Assembly (NCBI RefSeq): GCF_007559005.1
Contig: NZ_CP041763.1
Coordinates: 1,334,463 to 1,398,462 of the forward strand
DNA from: Gordonia zhaorongruii
Lineage (GTDB): Bacteria; Actinomycetota; Actinomycetes; Mycobacteriales; Mycobacteriaceae
Length of the DNA: 64,000 nt
Direction of reading: 5' to 3'
The number at the start of each line of letters is the position of its first letter. Position 1 is the first letter of the stretch. The position numbers and the translations under genes are program-made. Shown here in pieces: positions 1-11,218 of this stretch. A model generated the notes under the pieces. It was not told the origin of the DNA. It made no database searches and saw nothing but the letters and a program-made list of their open reading frames with translations.

Positions 1-8
1 GCGAGTCG

Positions 9-14
9 TAGTCT
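9..14 (+). promoter_or_regulatory. ribF -10 box (leaderless type)
   Basis: TAGTCT lies six bases before the GTG start of ribF, so transcription would begin at the start codon. No Shine-Dalgarno sequence is visible. The -35 region is outside the window. Confidence 0.45.
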
Positions 15-20
15 TAATGG

Positions 21-983
21 GTGTTGCGTTGGCGAGGCTTGGATGACGTACCGGCCGGATGGGGACGATGTGTCGTCACCATCGGCGTATTCGACGGGAT
101 CCACCGGGGGCATGCGCAGCTGGTGACCGCCGCGACGCGTGCCGCCGCGGAGCGAGGTGTGCCGTCGGTTCTGATGACGTTCGACCCGCATCCGTCCGAA
201 GTGGTGCGGCCCGGCTCCCATCCGCCGCAGCTGTCGACGCTGCGACGCCGCGCCGACCTGGCCGAGGAGATGGGCATCGACGTCTTCTGCGTCATTCCCT
301 TCACCGCGACCGTCGCAGGTCAGTCACCCGAGGATTTCGCGCACGAGATGCTCGTCGAGGCGCTGCACGCCGCGGAAGTGGTGGTCGGCGACAACTTCAC
401 GTTCGGTCACAAGGCAGTCGGCGACGTTCCGAAGCTCCGCGAACTCGGGAATCGCTTCGGGTTCGAGGTGACGGGGGTGTCGCTGTTCGGCGAGCATGCC
501 GTCACGTACTCGTCGACCTACATCCGATCGTGCATCGCGGCAGGTGACGTCGAGCTCGCGGCCGAGGCCCTCGGCCGGCCCCACCGTGTCGAGGGAGTCG
601 TCGTGCACGGCGAGCGCCGCGGCCGTGACCTGGGTTTTCCGACCGCGAACATCGCCCCGCCCGAGCACGCCGCGATCCCGGGTGACGGCGTGTACGCCGC
701 GTGGTTCACCGTTCTCGGTGACAAGGAGACCGACGACATCCGGGTCGGGGAGCGGTACGCTGCGTCGGTGTCCGTCGGAACCAACCCGACGTTCTCCGGA
801 CGCAACCGCACCGTCGAGGCCTACGTGCTCGACGTCAACGCCGACCTGTACGGGATGCACGTGGCCGTCGACTTCGTGAGCCGGCTGCGCGGGATGGCGG
901 CGTACGACGGCGTCGACGCCCTCATCGAGGCCATCTCGGACGACGTCGAGCGCACGCGGACCATTCTTTCCGCCGAGGAGTGA
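21..983 (+). CDS. ribF: Bifunctional riboflavin kinase / FAD synthetase
   Basis: RibF phosphorylates riboflavin to FMN and adenylylates FMN to FAD in the cytoplasm. The N-terminal FAD-synthetase half shows the nucleotidyltransferase motif GVFDGIHRGH near residues 23-32 and STYIR further on. The C-terminal riboflavin-kinase half shows GRDLGFPTANI and the closing VDFVSRLRGM. The length of 320 aa is normal for the family. The GTG start fits mycobacterial homologues, which begin with a similar RWRGL sequence. It lies upstream of rpsO, as in M. tuberculosis (Rv2786c-Rv2785c). A TAGTCT box six bases upstream suggests a leaderless mRNA. Confidence 0.96.
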   Translation: MLRWRGLDDVPAGWGRCVVTIGVFDGIHRGHAQLVTAATRAAAERGVPSVLMTFDPHPSEVVRPGSHPPQLSTLRRRADLAEEMGIDVFCVIPFTATVAGQSPEDFAHEMLVEALHAAEVVVGDNFTFGHKAVGDVPKLRELGNRFGFEVTGVSLFGEHAVTYSSTYIRSCIAAGDVELAAEALGRPHRVEGVVVHGERRGRDLGFPTANIAPPEHAAIPGDGVYAAWFTVLGDKETDDIRVGERYAASVSVGTNPTFSGRNRTVEAYVLDVNADLYGMHVAVDFVSRLRGMAAYDGVDALIEAISDDVERTRTILSAEE

Positions 984-1045
984 GGCGCAGGGCTGCGCCG
1001 GGTTCGCGGTTCGGCCTGGATTCACGGTTAACCGGGGTCGGCTGG

Positions 1046-1051
1046 TAACGT
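1046..1051 (+). promoter_or_regulatory. Candidate rpsO -10 box
   Basis: TAACGT in the ribF-rpsO spacer fits the TANNNT form. The predicted transcription start is about base 1058, giving a leader of roughly 86 nt. The -35 candidate TTCACG at 1021-1026 is weak, with a 19-bp spacer. Confidence 0.35.
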
Positions 1052-1143
1052 GACCGGCTGGTGTCAGCTGCGGTCCGTGGTGGCGCACCCTCCGCCTGGT
1101 GGCGGGGCCTGGAGCACGGAACTGAAAAACAAGGAGAACTCTC

Positions 1144-1413
1144 ATGGCACTCACCGCCGACGAGAAGAAGGCCGTACTCAGCGAGTACGGCGTGCACGAG
1201 ACCGACACCGGTTCGCCGGAAGCTCAGGTCGCACTGCTGACCAAGCGCATCAAGGACCTGACCGAGCACCTCAAGTCCCACAAGCACGATCACCACAGCC
1301 GTCGCGGACTGCTGCTGCTGGTCGGCCGTCGCCGTCGTCTCCTCAAGTACCTCGCGAGCGTCGACATCGCTCGTTACCGCTCGCTGATCGAGCGCCTGGG
1401 CATGCGTCGCTGA
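1144..1413 (+). CDS. rpsO: 30S ribosomal protein S15
   Basis: S15 binds 16S rRNA early in small-subunit assembly. The 89-aa product has the full S15 sequence, including the [14 protein letters not shown] segment, the [22 protein letters not shown] core and the IERLGMRR end. An AAGGAG Shine-Dalgarno sequence at about 1131-1136 precedes the ATG by seven bases. It is followed by a strong hairpin and then pnp, the usual rpsO-pnp pairing. Confidence 0.98.
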   Translation: MALTADEKKAVLSEYGVHETDTGSPEAQVALLTKRIKDLTEHLKSHKHDHHSRRGLLLLVGRRRRLLKYLASVDIARYRSLIERLGMRR

Positions 1414-1430
1414 CGCACCCGGAGACCACC

Positions 1431-1470
1431 ACCGGAGGCCGCAGACCCACTCGGGTCTGCGGCCTCCGGT
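1431..1470 (+). terminator. Strong hairpin between rpsO and pnp
   Basis: A perfect 18-bp stem (1431-1448 with 1453-1470) closes on a four-base ACTC loop. It is very GC-rich and has no following T tract. It may be an intrinsic terminator of the actinobacterial L-shaped type or an RNA-processing site between rpsO and pnp. Confidence 0.75.
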
Positions 1471-1489
1471 GTTCGTCGTGCCAGAATGT

Positions 1490-1495
1490 TAGGCT
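1490..1495 (+). promoter_or_regulatory. Candidate pnp -10 box
   Basis: TAGGCT lies just after the rpsO hairpin and before the Actino-pnp RNA. The predicted start is about base 1502, which gives a pnp leader of about 254 nt. No clear -35 box is seen. Confidence 0.4.
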
Positions 1496-1545
1496 GGTAG
1501 CCGGAATGAAGTGCCGGTGACGGCACGTCGTTCGTGACCCGATAG

Positions 1546-1604
1546 ATCGGTCCTCGGTAGTGGCGGCCGGAACATGATTCCGGCTGCTTCGATCGAAGGC
1601 CGTC
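1546..1604 (+). ncRNA. Actino-pnp RNA motif (pnp leader)
   Basis: This structured stretch in the pnp leader matches my memory of the Actino-pnp motif, a cis RNA found ahead of pnp in actinobacteria. The inner hairpin is GCCGGAA (1566-1572), loop CATGA, TTCCGGC (1578-1584). An outer helix pairs CGGTCCTCG (1548-1556) with CGAAGGCCG (1594-1602), with one G-U pair and one mismatch. The segments TCCTCGGTAGTGG and CTTCGATCGAAG look like the conserved parts. A role in PNPase autoregulation is inference. Confidence 0.75.
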
Positions 1605-1755
1605 TACGCGCAACGCATGGAGCGTTTGCCACGTCCGACCACGGCCTCTCTCACGTCTCTTCATTCACACGATCCGTCGCGCCGTAAGCGCCGGATCGAC
1701 AGTTGTATATCCCGGTCGCGGCGTTCGCGACCGCACAGAGAGGGTTTTTCTCTTC

Positions 1756-4056
1756 ATGACTGATGTCACCAACGACTTCGATGACTCGATCACCGAAGTC
1801 TCCGCCGTCATCGACAACGGAGCGTTCGGAAAGCGCAACATCCGTTTCGAGACCGGTCGCCTCGCTCTGCAGGCAGCCGGTGCGGTCACCGCATACCTGG
1901 ACGAGGGAACGATGATTCTCTCGACCACCACCGCGTCGAAGGCACCGAAGGAGCACTTCGACTTCTTCCCGCTGACCGTCGACGTCGAAGAGCGCATGTA
2001 CGCCGCGGGCCGCATCCCCGGATCGTTCTTCCGGCGCGAGGGCCGCCCGTCGACCGACGCGATCCTCACCTGCCGCCTGATCGACCGTCCGCTGCGCCCG
2101 ACGTTCGTCGCCGGACTCCGCAACGAGGTCCAGGTCGTCGAGACCATCCTGTCGCTCGATCCGCAGGATCTGTACGACGTGGTGGCGATCAACGCCGCAT
2201 CGGCCTCGACGCAGATCTCCGGACTCCCGTTCTCGGGTCCGGTCGGCGCCGTGCGCGTCGCACTGATCCCGACCCTCCCCGGCGAGGGCGAAGGCCGTCC
2301 GGAGAACAACGCGGGCCAGTGGGTCGCGTTCCCGACCGTCGACCAGCTCGAGGGCGCCGTCTTCGACATGGTCGTCGCAGGCCGCATCGTGTCCGGCTCG
2401 GGCGCTGATGCCGACGTCGCGATCATGATGGTCGAGGCCGAGGCCACCGATAACGTGCTCGACCGGATCGCCGGTGGCGCACAGGCCCCGAACGAGGCCA
2501 TCGTCGCCGAGGGCCTCGAGGCCGCGAAGCCGTTCATCGCGCAGTTGTGCGATGCGCAGAAGCAGCTGGCCTCGGCCGCTGCCAAGGAGACCCGCGAGTT
2601 CCCGCTGTTCCCGCCGTACGCCGACGACGTCTACGACGCGGTCGCCGAGTTCGCGACCGACCGCTTGGGTGAGGCTCTGGCCATCGCCGCCAAGCAGGAG
2701 CGCGACGACGCCACCGACGCACTCAAGGGCGATGTGCTCGAGGCGCTCGGTGAGCGCTTCGAGGGTCGCGAATCGGAGATCGGGGGCGCCTACCGATCGC
2801 TCACCAAGAAGCTGGTCCGCCAGCGGATCCTGACCGATCACTTCCGCATCGACGGCCGTGGCATCACCGACATCCGTGCACTCTCGGCGGAGATCGGCGT
2901 CATTCCGCGTGCGCACGGCAGTGCGCTGTTCGAGCGTGGCGAGACCCAGATCATGGGCGTCACCACCCTCGACATGGTGAAGATGGCGCAGAAGATCGAC
3001 TCCCTCGGAGCCGAGACGAGCAAGCGCTACATGCACCACTACAACTTCCCGCCGTACTCGACCGGTGAGACCGGCCGAGTCGGCTCGCCGAAGCGCCGCG
3101 AGATCGGCCACGGCGCGCTCGCCGAGCGTGCACTCGTGCCGGTGCTCCCGAGCGTGGAGGAGTTCCCCTACGCGATCCGCCAGGTGTCCGAGGCTCTCGG
3201 GTCCAACGGTTCCACCTCGATGGGCTCGGTCTGTGCGTCGACCATCTCGATGCTCAACGCCGGTGTTCCGCTGAAGGCCCCGGTCGCCGGCATCGCCATG
3301 GGCCTGGTGTCCGACGAGGTCACCATCGACGGGAAGACCGAGACCCGGTACGTCGCCCTCACCGACATCCTGGGCGCCGAGGACGCATTCGGCGACATGG
3401 ACTTCAAGGTCGCGGGTACCAAGGACTTCGTGACGGCCCTGCAGCTCGACACCAAGCTCGACGGCATTCCGTCCAAGGTTCTGGCAGGTGCGCTCAGTCA
3501 GGCCAAGCAGGCCCGGCTGACCATTCTCGACGTGCTGGCCGAGGCCATCGACGAGCCGGACGAGATGAGCGAGTTCGCTCCGCGGATCACCTCGATCAAG
3601 ATCCCGCTGGACAAGATCGGTGAGTTGATCGGCCCCAAGGGCAAGACGATCAACGGCATCACCGAGGACACCGGCGCCAACGTCTCGATCGAGGACGACG
3701 GCACCGTGTTCATCGGCGCAGTCGACGGCCCGTCCGCGCAGGCTGCGATCGACAGGGTCAACGCCATCGCCAACCCGCAGCTGCCGAAGGTCGGCGAGCG
3801 CTTCCTCGGCACCGTCGTGAAGACGGCCGCCTTCGGCGCGTTCGTCTCGCTGCTGCCGGGCCGCGACGGTCTCGTCCACATCTCGAAGCTGGGCAACGGC
3901 AAGCGCATCGGCAAGGTCGAGGACGTCGTCAAGGTCGGTGACAAGCTCCAGGTGGAGATCGCCGACATCGACGAGCGCGGCAAGATCAGCCTCGTTCCGG
4001 TCCGCAACGACGCAGACCAGGCCGACGAGAGCGCGGAGGAGACGGCCGAGGCCTGA
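1756..4056 (+). CDS. pnp: Polyribonucleotide nucleotidyltransferase (PNPase)
   Basis: PNPase degrades RNA 3' to 5' by phosphorolysis and can add nucleotides in reverse; the mycobacterial enzyme is also called GpsI. The 766-aa protein has two RNase PH-like domains (about residues 20-240 and 370-600), a KH domain with [11 protein letters not shown] near residue 625, and a C-terminal S1 domain with [13 protein letters not shown]. The second core contains [21 protein letters not shown]. The tail is acidic. A purine-rich AGAGAGGG stretch about ten bases upstream is the likely Shine-Dalgarno sequence. A structured RNA lies in the leader and a T-tailed hairpin follows the gene. Confidence 0.98.
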   Translation: MTDVTNDFDDSITEVSAVIDNGAFGKRNIRFETGRLALQAAGAVTAYLDEGTMILSTTTASKAPKEHFDFFPLTVDVEERMYAAGRIPGSFFRREGRPSTDAILTCRLIDRPLRPTFVAGLRNEVQVVETILSLDPQDLYDVVAINAASASTQISGLPFSGPVGAVRVALIPTLPGEGEGRPENNAGQWVAFPTVDQLEGAVFDMVVAGRIVSGSGADADVAIMMVEAEATDNVLDRIAGGAQAPNEAIVAEGLEAAKPFIAQLCDAQKQLASAAAKETREFPLFPPYADDVYDAVAEFATDRLGEALAIAAKQERDDATDALKGDVLEALGERFEGRESEIGGAYRSLTKKLVRQRILTDHFRIDGRGITDIRALSAEIGVIPRAHGSALFERGETQIMGVTTLDMVKMAQKIDSLGAETSKRYMHHYNFPPYSTGETGRVGSPKRREIGHGALAERALVPVLPSVEEFPYAIRQVSEALGSNGSTSMGSVCASTISMLNAGVPLKAPVAGIAMGLVSDEVTIDGKTETRYVALTDILGAEDAFGDMDFKVAGTKDFVTALQLDTKLDGIPSKVLAGALSQAKQARLTILDVLAEAIDEPDEMSEFAPRITSIKIPLDKIGELIGPKGKTINGITEDTGANVSIEDDGTVFIGAVDGPSAQAAIDRVNAIANPQLPKVGERFLGTVVKTAAFGAFVSLLPGRDGLVHISKLGNGKRIGKVEDVVKVGDKLQVEIADIDERGKISLVPVRNDADQADESAEETAEA

Positions 4057-4071
4057 TTCCCGCACGACGAC

Positions 4072-4113
4072 ACCGCCCGCCGCACCTCGAGTGCGGCGGG
4101 CGGTTCTTCGTTT
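4072..4113 (+). terminator. Terminator after pnp
   Basis: A perfect 14-bp GC-rich stem (4072-4085 with 4091-4104) closes on a five-base loop and is followed by a T-rich tail TTCTTCGTTT. It separates pnp from the convergent ceramidase gene. Confidence 0.85.
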
Positions 4114-4165
4114 CAGGGCGGAGGTTTCAGAGCGGGGGTTTCAGGACGGAGGTTGCAGGGCGGGG

Positions 4166-6217
4166 TCAGCCGACCTTGATCCGTCCCGTCTTACCGCTGA
4201 TCTCGCGGAGCGTGCCGGACGGTGATCTGACGTCACCGAAGTAGCGGATTCGGTAGTCGCCTGCGGCGTCGCGAGCGACGCGCCAGGTGACCGTCACCTT
4301 CGACGCAGACGAGCTGCCGCCCGGGCGGACCCATCTCATCTCGGTCGACTCGTGGTCGTCGTCGTAGACCACCTCCCAGCCGGCACCGGTGAATCTTTCC
4401 ACCGCGAAGTAACCGTGCGTTCCGTGTCCGCGGCGGACCCGGTTGGCGGGGTGGGCGCCGCAGAAGCTGACCCGTACCGTGGACCCCGGCCGGGTGGCGG
4501 TGGGCACCGAGGAGACGACCTGTCCGAAACGCTTGCCCGCCATCGGGGTGTCTGCGGGCCGCGGGCCGAGGAGATCGGGTTGCAGATCGGCGCGGTCGGC
4601 GGGCCGGCGTCCCGCGCGGGCGCGCTTGCCGCGGGCCATCGACCGCGCCATCGAGTGGAACTCCTGCATGTACGCGCACAGCGTCCAGCGCCCGAACAGG
4701 GTCTCGCCGCCCTCGTACTGCTGCGCCAGATACTCCTCGGGGGTCACCGTGTACTGGCTGTAGCCGTTCGAGTAGCCCTGCAGCAGCACGTTCTCCAGCG
4801 GAACCGACAGCGCGTCGGCTACCAGCCGCCGGATTCGCAGGCCGGCGACGATCGTGGTCTCGGACGGCATGGCGGCCAGTACCAGTTCGCCGATGCGGAT
4901 GAGCTGGATGGGCAGTCGCTCCTCGATCCACGAGCGGGGCGGCAGGAGACCGAGTGGGAACAGGTCGGCTTTCGGCGCCTGGACGGCCACCATCCACGCC
5001 TCGGGCGTAGGAGTGTCACCGGCGCCGACGGCCATCGCGAGTTCGTTGCGCATACCCTCCTTCAGGATCGCCAGCTGACTGCGGGTGTTGTCCTCCATGG
5101 AGGTCGCGGCAGCGGCGACGCCCATCATCGCCGGGGCGGTGCGGGTGGACTTGCCGTTGGGTGTGTAGTCGCCGGCGATGCGCATGTCGCCCAGGTTCAG
5201 GTAGCGAGTCGCGGTGCGCACGCCGGAACCGGTCATCGGCCGGGCACCGGCCAGTGCCCGGCGTCCGGCATCGTCCTGACGGCGGCCGATGAGAACGCGG
5301 TTGGCGCGGTTGTCGGAGGTCGGTCCGCCAGGGTGCATCTTGCGCAGCCACAGGTTGGGTGTCATGTCGCCCGCGTTGGTCTGAGCGTGCGCACTCACCA
5401 CGCCCGGGGATCGCTGCTCCCCGAGATACGAGGCGTACCCCTTGTTGTCCGGTCCGATGAGGAAGTTGGCGTCGGTCAACGACGTGCCGTGGGTTGCGAA
5501 CCAGGTGATCTCGCCGATGGTGGTTCCGTTGCGGCGCAGTCGGATCGCAGTCACCTGAGGGTCGATGTGCTCGGGGAAGTGGTGCCGGTCGGCTGCCGGA
5601 TTGTTAGTGAATGCGGCGAGCGATCGATTGGCGCTCGCGTCGTGCAGTTCGGTGTGCCCGAGCTCCACCGTGCCGGGTGCCAGGGAGTCGTGCGCCTGCT
5701 TCACCGCGTCGAGAAGGCCGGCGATCTCCGCGGTCAGTGAGTTTCGGCGGTGGCCCATGGCGGCCAGCACGTAGGCGTAATCCCATGAGGTGCCACCGCA
5801 CGAGTTGTGGTTGTGCGTGGCGTTCACATTGACGTTGTGAACGTCGTAGGTGTCGCCGTAACGCTCGGCGAGTTCGGCGAGCAGCGTGTTGTGGTGCGAG
5901 GTGAAGACGCACGCGATGTCGGCGGTGATGAACAGGACGCGCTCGCCCGTGGCTGCGTCGGCGATGATGAAGGCGCGTGCCCAGGTGCGCTGGAGGAGTC
6001 CTTCGGCTACCTGCTCGGCATCGGAGTAGCCCATCATCCCCTGGCCGGCGATCGCGCCGGTCATATCGCCCTTGCCCGCGCCGACCAGGTATCCCGACGC
6101 CGCGTTCGCCCGTCCGGCCTGCCGGATGCCGACCGATCCCAGAGCGGCACCCGCTCCCGTCGTGGCCGCGCCGGCGGCTGTCGCCTGAAGGAGCGTTCGG
6201 CGTGAGATTGCAGGCAT
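4166..6217 (-). CDS. Neutral/alkaline ceramidase, Tat-exported
   Basis: The product resembles neutral ceramidases, which hydrolyse ceramide to sphingosine and fatty acid (compare Rv0669c of M. tuberculosis). The ATG at 6217 has a GAGGAG Shine-Dalgarno sequence. The N terminus has a twin-arginine signal, ISRRTLLQAT, followed by an Ala/Gly-rich hydrophobic stretch, so export through Tat is likely. The body shows the family features VGAGKGDMTG near the start, VNVNATHNHNSCGG (zinc ligands), and FATHGTSL. A C-terminal beta domain covers about the last 130 residues. At 683 aa the length is normal. The gene stands alone, with a 16-bp near-palindrome upstream. The natural substrate is unknown, because these bacteria are not known to make typical ceramides. 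Confidence 0.88.
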   Translation of the reverse strand: MPAISRRTLLQATAAGAATTGAGAALGSVGIRQAGRANAASGYLVGAGKGDMTGAIAGQGMMGYSDAEQVAEGLLQRTWARAFIIADAATGERVLFITADIACVFTSHHNTLLAELAERYGDTYDVHNVNVNATHNHNSCGGTSWDYAYVLAAMGHRRNSLTAEIAGLLDAVKQAHDSLAPGTVELGHTELHDASANRSLAAFTNNPAADRHHFPEHIDPQVTAIRLRRNGTTIGEITWFATHGTSLTDANFLIGPDNKGYASYLGEQRSPGVVSAHAQTNAGDMTPNLWLRKMHPGGPTSDNRANRVLIGRRQDDAGRRALAGARPMTGSGVRTATRYLNLGDMRIAGDYTPNGKSTRTAPAMMGVAAAATSMEDNTRSQLAILKEGMRNELAMAVGAGDTPTPEAWMVAVQAPKADLFPLGLLPPRSWIEERLPIQLIRIGELVLAAMPSETTIVAGLRIRRLVADALSVPLENVLLQGYSNGYSQYTVTPEEYLAQQYEGGETLFGRWTLCAYMQEFHSMARSMARGKRARAGRRPADRADLQPDLLGPRPADTPMAGKRFGQVVSSVPTATRPGSTVRVSFCGAHPANRVRRGHGTHGYFAVERFTGAGWEVVYDDDHESTEMRWVRPGGSSSASKVTVTWRVARDAAGDYRIRYFGDVRSPSGTLREISGKTGRIKVG

Positions 6218-6269
6218 GGAGCTCCTCGGGTGAAACGTGTTCTCGAAGTGGATCGATGTGACTTTAACC

Positions 6270-7123
<854 letters not shown>

Positions 7124-7126
7124 CCC

Positions 7127-7615
7127 GTGTCGTCGCGTAGACCCGACTCGCGGCCGATCATCGCGATGATCGCCTTCCTGGTCGTCGCGATGTGCGTGTA
7201 CTTCGTGATCCTCGGCCGCATGGCCTTCACCCTGCTGGGCAAGGGGGAGCCGGTCTCGATCGGCTTGGGCATCGGCATCCTCGTCCTGCCGATTCTCGGT
7301 GTGTGGATGATCGTCTCGACGCTGAGGTCGGGCATCGAGCATCAGCGCATGGCGGCCGATGTCGCCGATCTCGGGCGCGAACTCGACGTGGACGACCTTC
7401 CGCGCCGCGCCTCGGGCCGGATCGAGCGGGATTCCGCTGATGAGCTGTTCACCCGTGTCAAGGATGAGTGGGAAGCCGATCCGTCCGATTGGGTGCGCAC
7501 CTACCGGATCGCGCGCGCCTACGACTACGCGGGTGACCGTTCCCGGGCCCGCGAGATGATGAAGCGGGCGTCGGAGCAGTACCGGGAGCACAAATCCGGA
7601 AAGTCACAGGTCTGA
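7127..7615 (+). CDS. Small membrane protein (Rv2772c-like)
   Basis: No function is known to me. The 162-aa product has two hydrophobic segments near the N terminus (about residues 9-32 and 43-65), followed by a soluble tail of about 95 residues with an Arg-rich end. The sequence YRIARAYDYAGDRSRAREMM resembles a tetratricopeptide-like helix pair. It starts at GTG three bases after the dapB stop, so the two are probably co-transcribed. The position matches Rv2772c between dapB and the thyA-dfrA region. Confidence 0.75.
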   Translation: MSSRRPDSRPIIAMIAFLVVAMCVYFVILGRMAFTLLGKGEPVSIGLGIGILVLPILGVWMIVSTLRSGIEHQRMAADVADLGRELDVDDLPRRASGRIERDSADELFTRVKDEWEADPSDWVRTYRIARAYDYAGDRSRAREMMKRASEQYREHKSGKSQV

Positions 7616-7616
7616 C

Positions 7617-8069
7617 ATGTCAACGCTGCTGGTCGTCCACCACACGCCGTCACCGCACTGTCAGGAGATGCTCGAAGCGGTGCTCAGGGGTGCGACGGAC
7701 CCCGAGATCGAGGGCGTCGACGTGATCCGCAGGCCGGCGCTGTCGGTATCCGCCGCCGAGATGCTCGATGCCGACGGGTATCTGCTCGGAACTCCCGCGA
7801 ACCTCGGCTACATGAGCGGTGCGCTCAAGCATGCGTTCGATACCAGTTACTACACGATCCTCGACGCCACGAAGGGACGGCCGTACGGGCTCTTCATGCA
7901 CGGCAACCTCGGCACCGAGGGGGCGGAGAAGAGCGTCCACTCCATCACTGGCGGGCTCGGGTGGGAACGAGCCGCCGCCGATGTCGTCGTCTCCGGGAAG
8001 CCCGCGAAGGCCGACCTCGAAGCGTGCTGGGAATTGGGAGCGACCGTCGCTGCGCAGTTGATGGCCTGA
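7617..8069 (+). CDS. Flavodoxin-like / NADPH-dependent FMN reductase family protein
   Basis: The 150-aa protein has a flavodoxin-like pattern: an N-terminal beta strand LLVVHHTPS, the middle [19 protein letters not shown] where flavin binding is expected, and MHGNLGTEG later. It probably binds FMN and carries out an unknown reduction. The ATG overlaps the upstream operon closely, one base after the previous stop. The position matches Rv2771c. The substrate cannot be read from the sequence. Confidence 0.75.
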   Translation: MSTLLVVHHTPSPHCQEMLEAVLRGATDPEIEGVDVIRRPALSVSAAEMLDADGYLLGTPANLGYMSGALKHAFDTSYYTILDATKGRPYGLFMHGNLGTEGAEKSVHSITGGLGWERAAADVVVSGKPAKADLEACWELGATVAAQLMA

Positions 8070-8070
8070 G

Positions 8071-8076
8071 TAGACT
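8071..8076 (+). promoter_or_regulatory. thyA -10 box (leaderless type)
   Basis: TAGACT starts one base after the preceding stop codon and ends seven bases before the thyA GTG, so the mRNA would begin at or one base before the start codon. Confidence 0.5.
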
Positions 8077-8083
8077 CGGCCAG

Positions 8084-9932
<1,849 letters not shown>

Positions 9933-9935
9933 GCC

Positions 9936-10484
9936 GTGACGACCGAGCAATCGACCGAGTTCGTGATCGGGGCGGCACGCTCCGGAAAGAGCCGTTACGC
10001 AGCGGCTCAGGCAGCGCATCTGGACGATGTCACGGTGATCGCCACCGCACTCGCAGGCGACGATGAGATGGCCGAGCGCATCGCCCGCCACCGGGCCGCC
10101 CGGCCGGTGGACTGGCAGACCGTCGAGGAGCCGCACGATCTGGTCGGTGCTCTGCGGAGGCAGGCGGCCCCCGAACGGTTCGTGATCGTCGACTGCCTGA
10201 CGATGTGGCTCGCCAACCTGCACGGCTCGGGGCCCGATACCGCGACCGTGAGTGCCGAACTGGTCCGGGCGCTGCCGGGGCTGCCGGGGCGGATCCTGCT
10301 GGTCTCCAACGAGATCGGGGCCGGACTGGTTCAAACGGACGCGGCGTCGCGCCGGTTCGTCGACGACCTCGGCCGTCTGAACCAGAGCGTCGCGGCGGCC
10401 TGCGAGCGGGTGACTCTGATGACCGCCGGTATTCCCTTGATGTTGAAGGACGCGTCGACCGGAGAGCGGGGCAGCACATCATGA
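9936..10484 (+). CDS. cobU: Adenosylcobinamide kinase / guanylyltransferase
   Basis: CobU/CobP phosphorylates adenosylcobinamide and adds GMP to make GDP-cobinamide, in the last part of B12 nucleotide-loop assembly. The P-loop GAARSGKSRYA lies near residues 12-22. The kinase-family blocks HRAARPVDWQTVEEP and VDCLTMWLANL are present. The length of 182 aa is normal. The GTG start follows the dfrA stop by three bases, and the stop overlaps the next ATG. No other cob genes are in the window and there is no cobalamin riboswitch. Confidence 0.92.
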   Translation: MTTEQSTEFVIGAARSGKSRYAAAQAAHLDDVTVIATALAGDDEMAERIARHRAARPVDWQTVEEPHDLVGALRRQAAPERFVIVDCLTMWLANLHGSGPDTATVSAELVRALPGLPGRILLVSNEIGAGLVQTDAASRRFVDDLGRLNQSVAAACERVTLMTAGIPLMLKDASTGERGSTS

Positions 10485-11218
10485 CCTGGTTCGACACGGG
10501 TGCGGACGCGTACGCGCAGTTCCGGCCGACGTATCCGCCGGAGGTCGCCGGGATCATCGCCGGACTCGCTCCGGACCGCGAGGTCGCCGTCGACATCGGT
10601 TGCGGCAGCGGGCAGTTCACCTCCCTCCTGGCGTCCGAGTTCGCCCGCGTGATCGGTGTCGACTCGTCGGCAGCCCAGCTCGATGGCGCGAAAGGCGCGC
10701 CCAACGTCGCATACGTGGCCGGGTCGGCGGAGGAGGTGCGCTGCGGCGACGGGGTCGCATCGCTGGTCACAGTGGCACAGGCCGCTCACTGGTTCGACCT
10801 CCCGGCCTTTTACAGTGAGGCTCGGCGAATCGCCCGACAGGGCGCCGTACTGGCTCTGCTCACATATGGTCCCGCGCAGCTCGAGGACTCGCTCGCGCCG
10901 TGTTTCGAGCAGTTCTACCGAGACGGGATTCGGCGGTACTGGCCGCCCGAACGGATCCACGTCGACAACGGTTACGCGGACCTGTACTTCCCGTTCGACC
11001 GCATCGAGGTCACCGTCCCCAGCATCGGAAAGGACTGGACTCTGGACGAGTTCATCGGATATCTCGGCACCTGGTCAGCCGCGCGCCGAGCCCGTGACGC
11101 AGGAGAGAGCGGGCTGCTCGACGACCTCCGATCACAACTGGAGCCGGAGTGGGGTGCCGGGAAGCGGCGCGTCGAGTTCGCGCTGACCGTGCTGGCCGGA
11201 CGGCTCGACGACCGATGA
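10481..11218 (+). CDS. Class I SAM-dependent methyltransferase
   Basis: The 245-aa protein has a Rossmann-type methyltransferase fold. Motif I is VDIGCGSGQFT, the acidic end of strand 2 is VIGVDSS, and VTVAQAAHWFD is the post-II motif typical of the UbiE/YcgJ-like group. It starts with AQFRPTYPPE, as in many actinobacterial homologues of unknown substrate. The ATG overlaps the cobU stop and the gene's own stop overlaps the next ATG, so it sits inside an operon. A role in cobalamin synthesis is possible only by context. Confidence 0.85.
   Translation: MTWFDTGADAYAQFRPTYPPEVAGIIAGLAPDREVAVDIGCGSGQFTSLLASEFARVIGVDSSAAQLDGAKGAPNVAYVAGSAEEVRCGDGVASLVTVAQAAHWFDLPAFYSEARRIARQGAVLALLTYGPAQLEDSLAPCFEQFYRDGIRRYWPPERIHVDNGYADLYFPFDRIEVTVPSIGKDWTLDEFIGYLGTWSAARRARDAGESGLLDDLRSQLEPEWGAGKRRVEFALTVLAGRLDDR

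Noticed and set aside
1651-4065. An 804-codon open frame antisense to pnp
   Set aside because: It lies entirely opposite to a clear pnp gene. Its composition (runs of Asp, Val, Arg, Leu and His) is the usual mirror of GC-rich codons, and no domain is seen.
7961-8083. A longer thyA beginning at 7961
   Set aside because: It would read through the end of the flavodoxin-like gene in another frame, and the added residues are Arg-rich and unlike ThyA. The GTG at 8084 aligns with the family and has a -10 box.
9936-10484. Cobalamin riboswitch before cobU
   Set aside because: cobU begins three bases after dfrA, so there is no room for one, and no B12-box sequence is seen.
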